Origin: Fodinicola feengrottensis | GTDB lineage: Bacteria > Actinomycetota > Actinomycetes > Mycobacteriales > HKI-0501 | Length of the DNA: 64,000 nucleotides | Direction: 5' to 3' | Assembly: GCF_010993775.1 (NCBI RefSeq) | Contig: NZ_WOTO01000001.1 | Span: 62,001-126,000 of the forward strand | In this document: one piece after another, positions 28,124 through 39,672 of the stretch | Layout: each line of letters starts with the position of its first letter | Numbering within the stretch: the stretch's first letter is position 1 | Position numbers and translations under genes: made by a program | The notes under the pieces: model-generated | The model's database searches: none | What the model was told of the DNA's origin: nothing | Seen by the model: only the letters and a program-made list of their open reading frames with translations

Positions 28124-29673
28124 GCGGGGGACGAGGAGCTGCCGGAGTCCAATACGGCGGATCCGTGGGCGGCGCACCTGCCGGGCCAGGAGCTGGTGCC
28201 GGCCTACCTGGTGTCCCGGTTCGCCGCGCAATACCGAGTGATCGTCGAGGTGCTGCTTGAGGCGCAGGACACGAGCCTCACGGGGTTGTCCTTCGATGAG
28301 GTGGCAGTCGGTGTACGCGGCTATCTGGTCGAGCGACTGTCCGCGCCGACAGCTGACAACTTGCGGGCGGATGACGCGTTCAGCCTGGATGCGCGGCTGG
28401 ACCGTCTCGTCAAGTGGGGTGTCCTGACCCGATGGCAGGACCCGGCGCGCACTGGCGAGGATTTCCTCCGTCGGCGCGACCGCTATCAGCTGACGCCGCC
28501 GGCCGCCGCGCGGCTGCACGCCTTCTGGACGCAGGAGCTGGCATCCGAGGAGGACGCGGCGGCCGACCTGACGCTCGCGCCGCGGGCTATCCACGACCGG
28601 CTGCAAGTGTTCGCCACCGCAGTGTCCGCTCGCGACTACATGGCGGCCGCCGCGGAGTTCCAGCAGGTCATCGGGCTGCATCACGGGATGGCAGTGGCGG
28701 CGCGTACGTGGCAGCGCAGCCTCGCGCACGCGCTGTCCGGCGGGCCCGACCCGGACAAGCAGGACGTACTGTGGCGGACGCTGCGGGCTTATGTCGGCAT
28801 GTGGGGTGAGCAGGTCGACGTACACACGCCGAGGATCGCGGCTCTTATCGAAGAGTTGACGCCAAAGTTGACTGAGTCGGTGTGGCGCGCATGCGTACGG
28901 TCAGCGCTTGCCGAGGATGCAATTGACGACGTGATCGACCTCCAAGCGGCTCGGTGGACACAGACTTGGACCGCGCTGACCGGCTGGTTCTCTGGTGCCG
29001 AGGGACAGGCGGGGCGGCTACGCCGGCAATTGCGCGACCTGGTGGCGCCATGGGCGCGCAACATGCACATCCTGATGGACACCGGTGGAGTGGTGACCCG
29101 TCGCGCTGAGTTGTTGCGGCTGGCGCGGGCGATCGAGCGGGCGCCCGACGACGAGGTCGCATGGCGGATCTGGGACACCGCGGTTGGTGTTTTTCTCCGC
29201 GCGACACCTGCTCTTGCCGGCAGACGCGGCGGACGACAACACCCAGTCCTGGGCGGACGGCCCCGCGGCGCCGGTGACCGCCCGTTTTCGTGAACACGGC
29301 AAAAAAAGCGACCGTCGGAGTACGTGCGAAGAAACTCGACTATTCTGCTGGCCGGGCAGCCGCCCGACGTACCAGGGCGGCCACCGCTGCGGCACGGGCC
29401 GAGGCGGAGGCGTCGTTGCGCGGACGGTCGGGGACCCAGCTGGCGGGGTGGGCCGAGCTCTCCGAGCCGGAGCTCGACCTTCTGGTGGAACTGCTCGGTT
29501 CGCGCGCGCGGGAAAGTCCCGGTCAGTCGGCGCGGGTCGGCGTCACCGGCGACGGCAGGTGGCGGGTGACGTTGACTCCAGCGGACAGCGGCTCGGGCTC
29601 TGCCGTGGTGCCGAGCCCACGGGGTCGCCTGGTCACCGTGAACTGGTATTTCGAGTTGGACTCGGCCCGATGA
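28112..29673 (+). CDS. jetA: Wadjet type III subunit JetA (DUF2397, kleisin-like; two frame breaks)
   Basis: About 520 aa, the usual DUF2397/TIGR02677 length. Recognisable stretches are AAQYRVIVEVLLEAQDTSLT, DARLDRLVKWGVLTRWQD with the winged-helix strand RRRDRYQLTPPAAARL, and VTRRAELLRLARAIERAPD. The tail ends with RLVTVNWYFELDSAR. Breaks lie near 29190 (five T) and 29300 (seven A), each fixed by a single base. In Wadjet, JetA is the kleisin that links the two JetC heads. It starts at GTG 28112 and overlaps jetB by ATGA. The operon is divergent from the AbiEii pair. Confidence 0.87.
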
Positions 29674-30827
29674 GTCGCGACACGGATGACCGGCAGAAGG
29701 CGTTCACTGGATTGTTGGCACATCCTGTGGTGGACCGCCGCCGCGATCCCGAGATGTTCGCGCTTGTACGCAGTTCGAAGCATCGGCGTGTCCTGGTCGA
29801 CTGGTTTTTTTCTGAGCGGCTGGGCTACCGGCTGGTGGTCACCGACGCGACGCGGCGGCGCGGTTGTTCCGGCTGCCACTGGAAAATGAGACGACCACAC
29901 CTCGGCGCTACGGCCCTCCGGGTCGCCGTGTGTTGGTATTGGCGGTGCTGGCCGCGGCAGCGGCGGAGGACACCGAGGACATCACCACGACTCAGGACCT
30001 TTCGGACCGAGAGTACGGGCACTCACCCGACACGAAGACGTGGATCTGGCGCCCTACGAGCCGGACCGATTCGTCGAGCGGCAGTTGTTCGTGAAGGCGG
30101 CGGGGGGTTGTTGGTCGGTACGGGTGCTCTGCGGCCGAGCGGTCGCGGTTCCGATGAGGAAAGGGAAAGTTGGGCATCGCACCGAAATTCGGTCGGCGGC
30201 GCGTACGACGTCGAACGTGAACTTCTGTTGCGGATGGTCGATCCGGCCGCACTCGCCGCCGCGCTGGGGCAGCGGCCGACCGGAATCTTGGTGCCGGAGT
30301 CCAACACGCGCTTTCGGTTGATGCGCCGGCTGTTGGAACTGCCGGTGTGCCTTTTCGCCGATCTCACAGAGCCGGAGCGGACGTACCTCACCAGCCAGAA
30401 GTATCGAATCCTGGCCTGGTGCGAGGAGATGACCGGCTGGGTGGCCGAGCAGCGCGCCGAGGGTCTGGCGCTGATCGCTGGCGGAGAGGATCAAACCGAC
30501 CTGCCGTTTCCGCGGGTGAAGGCGGTGGATTTCGCCGCTCTGATGGTGTTGGACGAGCTACGTCGGCGGCAGGATCCGCGCGGCATGCTTGATGATGACG
30601 AGGTGGACCGAGCGGTGGCCGACGTGCGGGCCCGTCATCCCAAGGCGAAGACGAAGGAACTCAACGACGACATGACCGTACGGACGCAGGTGTTGGAACT
30701 CCTGCGCGCGCTGGATTTGGTCCGCCCTACAACCGACGGCCGCTGGTGGATTTCACCGGTAGCTGCCCGTTTCCGTGACCCACGCGTGGTGGCGGTTTCA
30801 TCCACATTGGACGGTGACGACCGATGA
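29670..30827 (+). CDS. jetB: Wadjet type III subunit JetB (DUF2398; frame breaks)
   Basis: About 385 aa, matching DUF2398/TIGR02678. It begins MSRDTDDRQKAFTGLLAHPV with FALVRSSKHRRVLVDWF, and ends RTQVLELLRALDLVRPTTDG with WWISPVAARFRDPRVV, a winged-helix layout. The middle (PRRYGPPGRRVLVLAVLAAA; NSVGGAYDVERELLLRMVD) is spread over three frames, with breaks near 29855, 30020 and 30105. JetB is the KITE-type subunit that binds the kleisin JetA in the SMC complex. ATGA overlaps couple it to jetA and jetC. Confidence 0.87.
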   Translation: MSRDTDDRQKAFTGLLAHPVVDRRRDPEMFALVRSSKHRRVLVDWFFSERLGYRLVVTDATRRRGCSGCHWKMRRPHLGATALRVAVCWYWRCWPRQRRRTPRTSPRLRTFRTESTGTHPTRRRGSGALRAGPIRRAAVVREGGGGLLVGTGALRPSGRGSDEERESWASHRNSVGGAYDVERELLLRMVDPAALAAALGQRPTGILVPESNTRFRLMRRLLELPVCLFADLTEPERTYLTSQKYRILAWCEEMTGWVAEQRAEGLALIAGGEDQTDLPFPRVKAVDFAALMVLDELRRRQDPRGMLDDDEVDRAVADVRARHPKAKTKELNDDMTVRTQVLELLRALDLVRPTTDGRWWISPVAARFRDPRVVAVSSTLDGDDR

Positions 30828-33800
30828 GCGGGGAATCCACTGGATTTGCACAGGAATGGCTGGAGGCGGCGACGACCGGCGGGCTGCCGGAGCCGGTCCG
30901 CTCACGCTGGCAGCCGCTGCGGGTCGGCATCGTCGACCTCTGGGAATACGACGAGGCGGAGTTTTGGTTCGCGGACGGACGGATGGTGCTGCGCGGCGGC
31001 AATGGCGCCGGCAAGACCAAGGTTCTCGAGCTGACTACCTTGATGTTGATGCGCGGCGAAATCCTGCCGTCCGTGCTCGATCCGTTTGGTTCGCAACACC
31101 GCACGATGCGGTTCAATCTGCTGCCAACCGGCGAAGGCGACGATCCGCGGCCGCTCACCGACGCCGGCCTCGGTTACGCGTGGGTGGAGTTCGGCCGCCG
31201 CGACGAGACCGGCCAGCAGCGGTTTTTTCGTCTGCGGCATGGGCGCGAGCGCTCGTCGCGGATCGGGTACGGCTGGCGTGTCGACTTGGCACTTCGTCAC
31301 CCGACACCGACCAGGCAAGGATTTCAGTCTGACGCCGGCCGGTCGCGCGATCGAACAGAAGGATCTCAAGAAGATCGACGGCGTCACAGTGCCTGGCAGT
31401 GCGATGGCGTACCGAGGCCTGCTGGCCAGCGAGCTGTTCGACCTTTCCGCGGAATCGTACGACAATCTCACTGAGCTGTTGAAACAGTTGCGCAAACCAA
31501 AACTCGGTGAGCGCGACTCAACCCAGCCAGTCTGGCTGAGACTCTGCGGGACGCGCTGCCGCCACCGTCGACCCATGAGGTGACGCAGCTCGCGGAGGGC
31601 TGGGAACACCTGGAACAGCTGCGAAGTGCCGTCCAGGAAACGGAGAAGGCGGCCACTGCCGTAGCGGATTTCGTCCGCGGCGGCTGGCGTCCATGGATCC
31701 GGCTGCTGCTGCGTTCACGTGCGGACGACTTTGCCGCGGCGACCACTCGCCTGGACAACACCACGCGCGATCGGAACACCGCCGAGAAGAATCTCGCCAT
31801 CGCGAAGGACGAGGTCGTCGCGGTCGAGAAGAACTTGACCGACGTAAAAAGGGAAAAGCAGGACCGCGGCACGGAGCTTCGGGAACTGCTGGACTCCCAG
31901 TCTTATCAAGATGCCGCCGCTGCGGCTGGACGTGTCGAAGGGCTGGAACGGGATGCCAGAAGCCTGACCGGCCAGCTAACGCGAGCGCGGAGCAAAGTTT
32001 CGCGTGAACAGGCAACGGTCGCGGGCGCTCAAGTCCGTTTCGAGAAGGCAACTGGTGACGTAGAGAACGCGGAGGTGGCCGTACGCACCGCCTCCGGCGT
32101 GTTGACCGAAGCCGCCGGACCGGCAGGACTGACCGGATCAATCGAGCGCCATCTGCCGGGCCGGGACGTGGAGGCGCTGTCCGCGGATCTCACCAGCCGT
32201 ACGGAACGTTTCACACACCTGAGAAACCTGCACGCGTCGTACGCGGTGACTGACGGGGAGGCGACCGAGTCGGGACATGCTGTGGAGCGGGCCATGAAGG
32301 CCGTGGATAAGGCCGTCGAGGAGGAGAATGCTGAGCGAGAGACGGTCGAGGAGTGCGTGGAAACGCTCTGGCGCGGCATCCGCGACTGGGCCGACCTGGC
32401 GACGGTCGCGCCGTGTTCTGCTGAACTGGCCGAAGAATGGCGGGATCTGGCGCACGGCCTGACCGTGATCGACACGGAGAGCGGCCGTCCGCAACCCGGG
32501 CTGCTGGTCACCGACGCTATGCGCGAACACATCACGATCGCTCAAAACGCTTTAAAAGAGCGGGCTTTTCGCGTACGCGAACGCCGTGCGCCGATCGCCA
32601 ACCGCCACCAGGAGGCGACCGCCGAACTCGCGGCGGTCAAGGTTCGAACCGAGTCCGCGCCGATGCCGCCGACGGCATGGCAGCGGCAGGAACGGCCGGA
32701 CGGTCATGGTGCGCCGTTTTGGCGAGTGGTGAATCCCGTCCTCGACGGCGACCGCCTGGACCGGTTGGAGGCGGCGCTGGCCGCGTCTGGCCTGCTCGAC
32801 TCGTGGCTGGCGCCGGACGGCGAGCTGTCCACTGTGGACGGAGTCCTGATCGCCGACGTGCAACCACTGCCTGCCGGCGTACGCGAGGACAACAATCTTT
32901 TAGACGTACTGGAAACCAGTGAAGAGGCTGGTGTTTCTGCCTCTGTAGTCCGCCGTTTGCTGGCCGGCATCGGATGGTACGACAAGGCGCCGACCGATTC
33001 CGCCGGCACTGGTTCGCGGCCGACGGCAGTTGGCGAGTTGGTGGCCTGACTGGTCGAGCCGTACCGGCCGCACCGGCGTCTTTTCTGGGCGCGGCGGCGC
33101 GCGAGGCCGCGCGGCAGCGGCAGATCGCCCGACTGGAGGCTGAGCTTGCCGACCTTGCCGCGCGACTGTCCGAAGTGGACACTGAGCTGGGCCGCCCTCG
33201 GCTCCGACTCCGACCGGCTCGCTCGCGAGGAGCGTGCGATTCCACTCGATGCGGAGCGGAACCTCACCAATGCCGTCGCCAGGCATGCTGATCGAGCGCG
33301 CCGTACGGGGACCTGCCGGGTCGACCTCAGCGTCGAGCAGAGACGCCACGATGACCTGCTGACCAAACGTGACCGCGCCTGGGGCCGGTTCGCCGAATAT
33401 GCCAGTGATCATGGTTTTGGCCTGCGAAACCTCGACGAGCAGGCGACGGCGTTGCGTGAGTTCGAGCGCGGACTCGCCAGCCTGCTCGGCCGGATTGCTG
33501 TCCTGGAGGCAAAACGCGAGGCGTTGTCGACCGCTGAAGTTACGCTTTCCCAGCGGCGGGAGGAACTGGAGGTCGCTGCCGTCGAGGAGTCCGAAGTGGA
33601 CCTTCAGTTGCGGGATGCCACCGTACGTCTGCAGACCGCTCGCAACGCGCTCGGATCGGACCAGCGCCAGCAGTTGCAACGGCGCGACGACCTGGACAAA
33701 ATCCTGGCCGAACTGGAAAAAAAAAACAGTTCGAAACACTCAACGACAAGTGGAACAAGGCCAGTGTCGCCGCAAATAAGGCGGAGGTGCAGCTGGACGG

Positions 33801-35039
33801 GTATGAGCACAGCCGTGCGGACGCGGAACGTGAGCGGGACGGCGCGATGGACTCGCTGTGGGCGGTGGTAACCGGCGGCCTCGCCGAGCCGGCCGGAGTT
33901 TCCCCGCCAGAGAAGCGAACCGTCGCCGCGGTCCGCGAGTTCACCGCACTCGTACGCCGACAGATCACCGCGCAGGCCCAGCCGGAGGATGTGGAGCGCG
34001 CCTGGCGGCGGTGTGTTACCGCGAAATGGAAATCTTGCGGCAGAGCCTGCTGCCGGATCGGGACGCCAAGATCGTGGAGGCGGACGAGGTGTCGCCGATT
34101 CCACGAGTGGAGGTGTTGGCCGACGCGGCCAGCGGATGGCAGCAGCCACACCAGGCCGCCGACGCCTTGGCCGGGCGGGTACGGGAACAGCAGGACACTT
34201 TTGACACCGAGCAGCAGCACGTCCTGACCACGCTGCTGGAGTCGACCTTCATTGAGCATCTAAAGCTGCGACTGGACTACACGACCCATACTTTCGCTCG
34301 GATCAACGACCAACTGGGGAGGCATCCGACCCGGCAGGGTCACGTTGTTCGAGTGCAATGCGAAGCTGACCCGGCCGATCCGGACGCGAGTGCCGTGGTC
34401 ACCGCCCTCACCCGGGGATATCAGGAACTTTCCGCCGATCGTCAGGACATGGTGCGGTCGTTCCTGGCCCGCAAAATCGATGAGGCGCACAGCGACGCCA
34501 GTGCGGAGGGTGTGGTCGATTGGAAGGAACGGCTGTCCGCCGCGCTGGACTACCGGCATTGGTTGAAAATCTCGTTGCAGTACCGACCTGGCGCGGGCAG
34601 TAAGTGGACGCCGTTCGACGCCGCCAAGCATGCCGCGAAATCTGGCGGCGAGAAGGTCGTCCTGCTGTCGCAACCGCTGTTCGCGGCGGCGGTCGCCGCG
34701 TACGACGCAGCCGGTCCGCAGGCGCCCCGTTGGGTGTGGCTAGATGAGGCAATGACCGGCGTGGACGCCGAGATCAAAGCCTCCTTCATGGGCCTGACGG
34801 TCGATTTCGAGCTAGACGTGATGCTGACCGCGCACGATGAATGGTGCACCTACCTGACAGTCCCGGCCGTCGCGGTTTACGACCTGCACCGGCACGAGGC
34901 GCTGGCTGGCGTGGATGTGCAGCCTTACCTGTGGTGCGGCGGCGAATGGTCCGAGCTGGCGGTCGACCAACTTGGTGCATCAGCCTCGGAGCCGGAGGCA
35001 CCGACCGGCGGACTTTTCGATGAACTCGAAGATGAGTGA
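30824..35039 (+). CDS. jetC: Wadjet type III subunit JetC (TIGR02680 SMC-like ATPase; about six frame breaks)
   Basis: About 1,400 aa, normal for the family. The N-terminal head has the Walker A GGNGAGKTK near residue 61 (RMVLRGGNGAGKTKVLELTT). Two long coiled-coil arms (31580-33000 and 33080-34200; for example TEKAATAVADFVRGGWRPWI and RLQTARNALGSDQRQQLQRR) flank a hinge-like zone. The C-terminal head has the signature KSGGEKVVLLS and the Walker B region RWVWLDEAMTGVDAEI with the switch His in VMLTAHDEWC. Breaks near 31222, 31510, 33035, 33185, 33722 (ten A) and 34010 are single-base. JetC is the loop-extruding motor of Wadjet. Confidence 0.92.
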
Positions 35040-36234
35040 CCTGCCAGCGGCACTGGTCGCCTGGGCGCGACTGTCCGGCCCGACCATCGTGCTTGATGCC
35101 ATCCGGCTGCGTGCCGGACGCGGCGCTCAATTGGACCGCGGGGACGTACGCGTCGATTTGACCGCGGCGCAACGCCGTGAGGTCGCTCGTCTGCTCGGTA
35201 CGCCTTGGGACGTGTCGGGCCGGCCGCCGCGCCTGCAGGATCTTGCCGCCGGTCTCGCCGAGCACGGGCTGACCGTACGGGCCTATCTGGAATCCCTCGA
35301 CGGCGCGCCGATTGTCGATCGGCGTAAGGCGCGTGCCGCGCAGCGTTTTGCTGTTGAGGCTGAGCATTCGACTGTCCTGGACCTGTTGTCCGCCGAGATC
35401 GACAGTGCCAGCAGCGAAATCTGGCTGTCCGACCTCGGGCTACCCCGGCCAGGTGACGGGGCTCTGCATGCGCTGGTTGAGCAGGTTCTCCAGGTATGGC
35501 AACAATTACCAGGAGAAGACGGTCCGCCGGTGCGGCGGCTGGCGTACTTGGCGGCTGGTGTGCTGGGAAACGCGCATGCCTTGGACTACAACGAACTTCT
35601 CGGTCGAGCGGTGTGCCGGTTGATCGCGACCGTACATGGCCTGCCCCGACCATTGAGTGCCAGTCGCGACTGGCGTCGGGCCTGGGCGGCGGCGGGCGTA
35701 CGTTGCGATGAGATCTCCTCGCGGGTCCTTGCGCTGAACCTTCCGCTGCGCGGCGCATCGGCTGCCGCCCGCTGGTGCGAGGCCGCGGATGGCGAACCGC
35801 TTTGGTTGTCATTACGGGCAATCTCGGGCGACTGGTCCGTTCCATCGGGCATCCGGGTATACGTGTGTGAGAACCCCACGGTTGTCGAGGCGGCTGCCGA
35901 CGCGCTGGGCGACCGCTGTCTTCCGTTGATCTGCACAGATGGTCTCGCGTCCTTGGCTGCCGTCAATCTGGTGGCAGGTTTAGCCAAAGCTGGCTGTGAA
36001 ATCTTAGTTCGTGCCGACATCGATGACAGTGGTTTCGTCCTGGTCGATCAGCTCCGGACCGCTGCACCAGCCGCGACCACCTGGCGGTTCGACAGCGCGA
36101 CGTACGCACAACATCTCGGCTTGTCCGATGTAACCGGTGAAAAGCCGCTACTGCGGGAGCTATACGCGCGCTACCGCGTACCGCTGCACGAAGAAGCAAT
36201 CCTCGATGACCTCGTCAGCGACCTCGGTGCCTGA
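35032..36234 (+). CDS. jetD: Wadjet type III nuclease subunit JetD (DUF2399, Toprim-like)
   Basis: A 400-aa protein, the only unbroken gene of the operon. The C-terminal part is Toprim-like: the Glu in IRVYVCENPTVVEAAADALG and the Asp-x-Asp in LVRADIDDSGF (residues ~325-333), as in topoisomerase VI/OLD nucleases. The N-terminal half (VRVDLTAAQRREVARLLGTP; ALDYNELLGRAVCRLIATVH) is the DUF3323-like module. In Wadjet, JetD cleaves closed circular DNA such as plasmids after JetABC loop extrusion. ATG 35032 overlaps jetC by 8 bp, which implies translational coupling. Confidence 0.9.
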   Translation: MSDLPAALVAWARLSGPTIVLDAIRLRAGRGAQLDRGDVRVDLTAAQRREVARLLGTPWDVSGRPPRLQDLAAGLAEHGLTVRAYLESLDGAPIVDRRKARAAQRFAVEAEHSTVLDLLSAEIDSASSEIWLSDLGLPRPGDGALHALVEQVLQVWQQLPGEDGPPVRRLAYLAAGVLGNAHALDYNELLGRAVCRLIATVHGLPRPLSASRDWRRAWAAAGVRCDEISSRVLALNLPLRGASAAARWCEAADGEPLWLSLRAISGDWSVPSGIRVYVCENPTVVEAAADALGDRCLPLICTDGLASLAAVNLVAGLAKAGCEILVRADIDDSGFVLVDQLRTAAPAATTWRFDSATYAQHLGLSDVTGEKPLLRELYARYRVPLHEEAILDDLVSDLGA

Positions 36235-36243
36235 CAGTCTCAC

Positions 36244-36924
36244 TCAGTCGGTCCGAGGTGTCCGTGTGTGCGGTGGGGTGCGATGCCGTCTCCCGTGCTG
36301 GTGCTTAGGCAGATCGACGGTCGGGTGTCGTTCGACGCGAGGTGACGTGGCCCGAGCGTCGATCGTTTCGGCTGGCTCTTGATCCGAAACGACGCGATCG
36401 TGACCCAGCACGGAGGGCCTCTCCTGCTGACCAAATCGCTGGAACGACTGTGTGAGTTCTCGGACAGCTTCAGCCGGCAGGTCCGGTATCACCCTCTGAA
36501 ACGCTTCGATCGTGTCTTGCGGGACAACTTGCGGACGAGCCATCTCCGCAAGTTGCAGTGCTGATCGAGGGATGCCGGTCTCGTCGAGGAAGCGGCGTAC
36601 CAGGGCGCGGCCATCACCGAGCGGGGCGCCGTAGCGATCTGCGTACGGCCGCAGGGTTGCGGAGACCTCCGCAAGGTCCAGATGTTTCACCGCCAGTGCG
36701 TCGCGGACGACTCCAGCGAGATGTCCACCGTCAAGATGACTGGACGGACCTCCGGATTACGCACGTCCCGACGGGCCGGACCGACAAATTCGAGCAGATC
36801 CGCATCGAGGTCGCCGATTCCGTGGAGCTGTGTGGCGCTGCGGTGGGAGACAACCTCCAGTATGTCGCTCATGGCTCGCAGCGATGTCCGCGAGTTCCAG
36901 CTTAAGGTCATTAGTACGGCTCAT
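36244..36924 (-). pseudogene. AbiEi-family antitoxin, decayed with internal deletion
   Basis: From ATG 36924 the pieces read MSRTNDLKLELADIAASHER, then VSHRSATQLHGIGDLDADLL with EFVGPARRDVRNPEVR, and, in another frame, HLAGVVRDALAVKHLDLAEV and YADRYGAPLGDGRALVRRFL. These match the DNA-binding/core parts of AbiEi antitoxins in order, but ~50 codons between NPEVR and HLAGVV are missing and frames change near 36845 and 36710. The tail after LTQSFQRF loses coding character. AbiEi normally precedes an AbiEii gene; here the only AbiEii lies 9 kb away beyond the Wadjet operon. From 36925 to 37121 I see no gene. Confidence 0.65.
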
Positions 36925-37121
36925 GACGGCAATAGTCACACCTAGGCCGCAACTAATGCCGTCAACGAGCGTCTTAGCTCATGCCCGCTGCGTCTACGGA
37001 CGGGTTCGATGTTCACCGGAGGTCGGGATCTAGAGCGGATCGGACCGGCGTGGTGTCCTGCGGTGGCGCGGGCGCGTCGAGTGGAATACCACGTTTGGTC
37101 AGCCGTACGCGCCGATTGCGA

Positions 37122-39554
37122 TTACAAGCCAAGAGCCGCGCGGATACGGGTCGGGCTCATCCTCGTCGGATTCCCGTCGTCGGGGAAAGACTCGAGTAGC
37201 CGGATGAGGTCGTCGCGGCGGGTGGGGTCGTTGGCGGCTTGGCGTGGGGTCAGGCCGGCGAGGGCGGGGATGGAGTCATCGAGCCATTTTTGCTCGTAGT
37301 CAAGGATGAACTGCTCCATCACCGAGGTAGCGTCGGCGTCGCTGAGGGCGGGTCCGGCAGGGGCCATTCGGCCGAGAGCCTCGGTGGCTGCGCGTGTGTC
37401 GGGTACGGGTTCGCGGGACTCGTCGACGATGGTGAGGATCGGATCGAGCGTACGCAACTCATCAAGAATGCGGTCGAGTCGATTTTCGCTGTTGGTCTCG
37501 ATATGCAGCAGGTCCGTCGAGGCGGATCCGCGCGCGGACATGGTCGTCGCCGTCGAGGTCGAGCCACTCTGGCGCCCCGTCCTCGGCACGCTCATACGCG
37601 CCGTCGAGAGCCTCGGAAAGGGTATCTGTGACCGATAGCGTTGCCGAGCACATCGCGAGCGGATCGCCTTCGGTGTTGACCAACTTTGGTGGAGCGAAGC
37701 GAGCGGTCAGGAAGGCGACGAGTTCGACCGGGTCCGGATCGTTGTCCAGCAGCTTGATGAGCTCGTCGCGTTCCCGCAAACCGATCGGCTCCAGTCCGCC
37801 GAAGATCTGCATGGTGTCACCGGCCGGTACGATCCGCGCGCAGACCAGGGAGCCCGCGGTCAGTTGTCGGCTGGCGGCACGCTCCCGCACATCGTGGGTG
37901 TCGCCGGTGCGCAGGTCGCGTACGGTCAATCCGATACCTGCGCGGACCCGCTGGATTTCGAAGACTGACCGCTCGATGAGGGTCCATTGTTCGCCGAGCA
38001 ATCGTTCGTCGGCGGGCAACAAGGCGCCACGAGTCACCAGGAATGCGGCGAACGCGCCGCCCTGAAAAAGTGCCACGTCATTGATCAGCGGGTCATTGAG
38101 CGCCTGCATCCACGTTCCGGAATGGCGGGATCGCTCGGTTGCCAGTTCGATCAGGAGATCCTGGTCGAGATGCATGCCTGCCTTCTGATAGAGCCAGGCC
38201 GCCCGTACGTCCAGCGGCAGCTGCTCGCTGTTTAGATGGCAGACCTTGCATTTTCGCCCCGACCCGCACCAACATGGCTTGTTGCGGCCCAGTTCCGGGC
38301 GCGGCTGGGGCTGGAACTGCTTCAGTAAGCGAAAAAGTGGGTGCCCGGCGGTGAGCCCGGCACGCTGCGCCAATGCCAGGCCGCGTACGGCGTCGCCTCG
38401 CTCGCTCGCATACTCGGCCAAGTCGAGCAGGACTAGCGACGTAGGGCCTAGTTTTTCGGCTTCCAACAAGGTCTTCTCGGCGGCGATGAGGTCACCGGAC
38501 AGTTCGTGCGCCGCCTTGGCGGCCAGCCATCGAGCCGCCGGACGTGCCCGCGGTGCGACCGCTGGCTCGATGAATTCGGCGAATTTTCGCAGTTTGTCGG
38601 CGTCATCCGGATCCAAGTCGAGCTCGTCAAGAACCGCGTACGCGACAATGGGCGTCGAGAGTAGCGACACGAGGTCGTCGACCTTTTCTGTCTGCCGTCC
38701 GTAGAGCGAGACGATCGCCAATACGGCGCGAGCTTGATCCTCGCTCACGCCATGCCGTTGGCGCAGCTCGTCGAGCCGGGAGTCCTCTGAGCTCGGCCCG
38801 AAGTCGAATCCGTCGCCGGCGAGCCAAGCGCCGTGTCGAACGAGGCCGTACCGCTGGATTACGGTTGAGAGCGGCGGAAGCGGCTGGGGTGAACAGCGAC
38901 GCATCGTCCGCGCAGGCGGTCAGGACACCGATAGATGACTCGACCGGCTCGCAGTAGTCGAGGATCGAGTGCAACACCTCGCCGAGCCGGGTGGTGTCGG
39001 GAGACACCGTGTCTCGTCGTCGACGGGTTGGAGCACGATTCCGCGATCGGTGAGCCGCAGGCCGATCAGATCGCCGGCCCGCAGATGGCTCAGATAGCCG
39101 CGGGGGAGCAGCAGGCATTGCGAGCTGTCAGCCTCATCCACCTCATCGGTGGGAATGCCGCGTTCGACCAGCAGTTCGCGGTCGAACGGCAACAGCGCCG
39201 GTACGACCGGCGACCCGTCCGCGAGCAGGCGGCCCTCCAGGTTGTCCGGCATCTCCGCGACCGTTTCCAGATCGGAGGTCAGCGCAAGCGTGTCGTACTC
39301 GACCTCCCAGTCCGCCAATCGATGGGTGAAACCCGGTCGACAAGCAGCGCCGGGGCCCATGCCCACCGGTCATCGGCCAGGAGCGTGACACGATCGTCCG
39401 TCTCGTCCATCCCCTCCAGGAGCGCCTCGTCGGGATCTTCACCGAGGTCGACGCCGTCCCCTTCCAACAGCGTGATCAGCTGCTCATCGGTGGCCGGGCG
39501 GCCGTGGGCGATGAGTACGCGCACGACGGCGTCATTGAGCAGCTCCTCGGACAT
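37122..39554 (-). CDS. Large SEC-C zinc-motif protein (frame breaks)
   Basis: About 811 aa. The N-terminus LLNDAVVRVLIAHGRPATDE with EQLITLLEGDGVDL looks like a winged helix, followed by a mixed domain (EGRLLADGSPVVPALLPFDR; GDLIGLRLTDRGIVLQPVDD), helical repeats (AARWLAAKAAHELSGDLIAA), and the SEC-C motif GRNKPCWCGSGRKCKVCH near residue 430, which binds zinc. The C-terminal region ends NDPTRRDDLIRLLESFPDDG. Breaks lie near 39330, 39010, 38890 and 37515. SEC-C motifs occur in SecA and in many uncharacterised proteins; this long form is recurrent in actinomycetes but its function is not known to me. ATG 39554. Confidence 0.75.
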
Positions 39555-39623
39555 GAATCGGACACTATCCGGTCGCTTGGACACCGCCCAAAACAACCCA
39601 CGAAGGGAGTCGGGCTGTGAGGC

Positions 39624-39672
39624 TTGACTTGCGGTTCGGTAAGTCGTAGCTTTCCGTTCGTGACGACTTACC
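39624..39672 (+). promoter_or_regulatory. Promoter for leaderless ArsR mRNA with overlapping operator
   Basis: TTGACT (39624-39629) and TAGCTT (39647-39652) are spaced by 17 nt; transcription would start about 7 nt later, at the GTG start codon 39660, so the mRNA would be leaderless. GGTAAGTCGT (39638-39647) and ACGACTTACC (39663-39672) form a perfect 10-bp inverted repeat around the -10 box and start codon, the place expected for autorepression by the ArsR protein. Confidence 0.7.

Noticed and set aside
31222..34010. Programmed frameshifting in jetC
   Set aside because: Breaks occur at many unrelated places and in both directions, without slippery-site plus structure arrangements.
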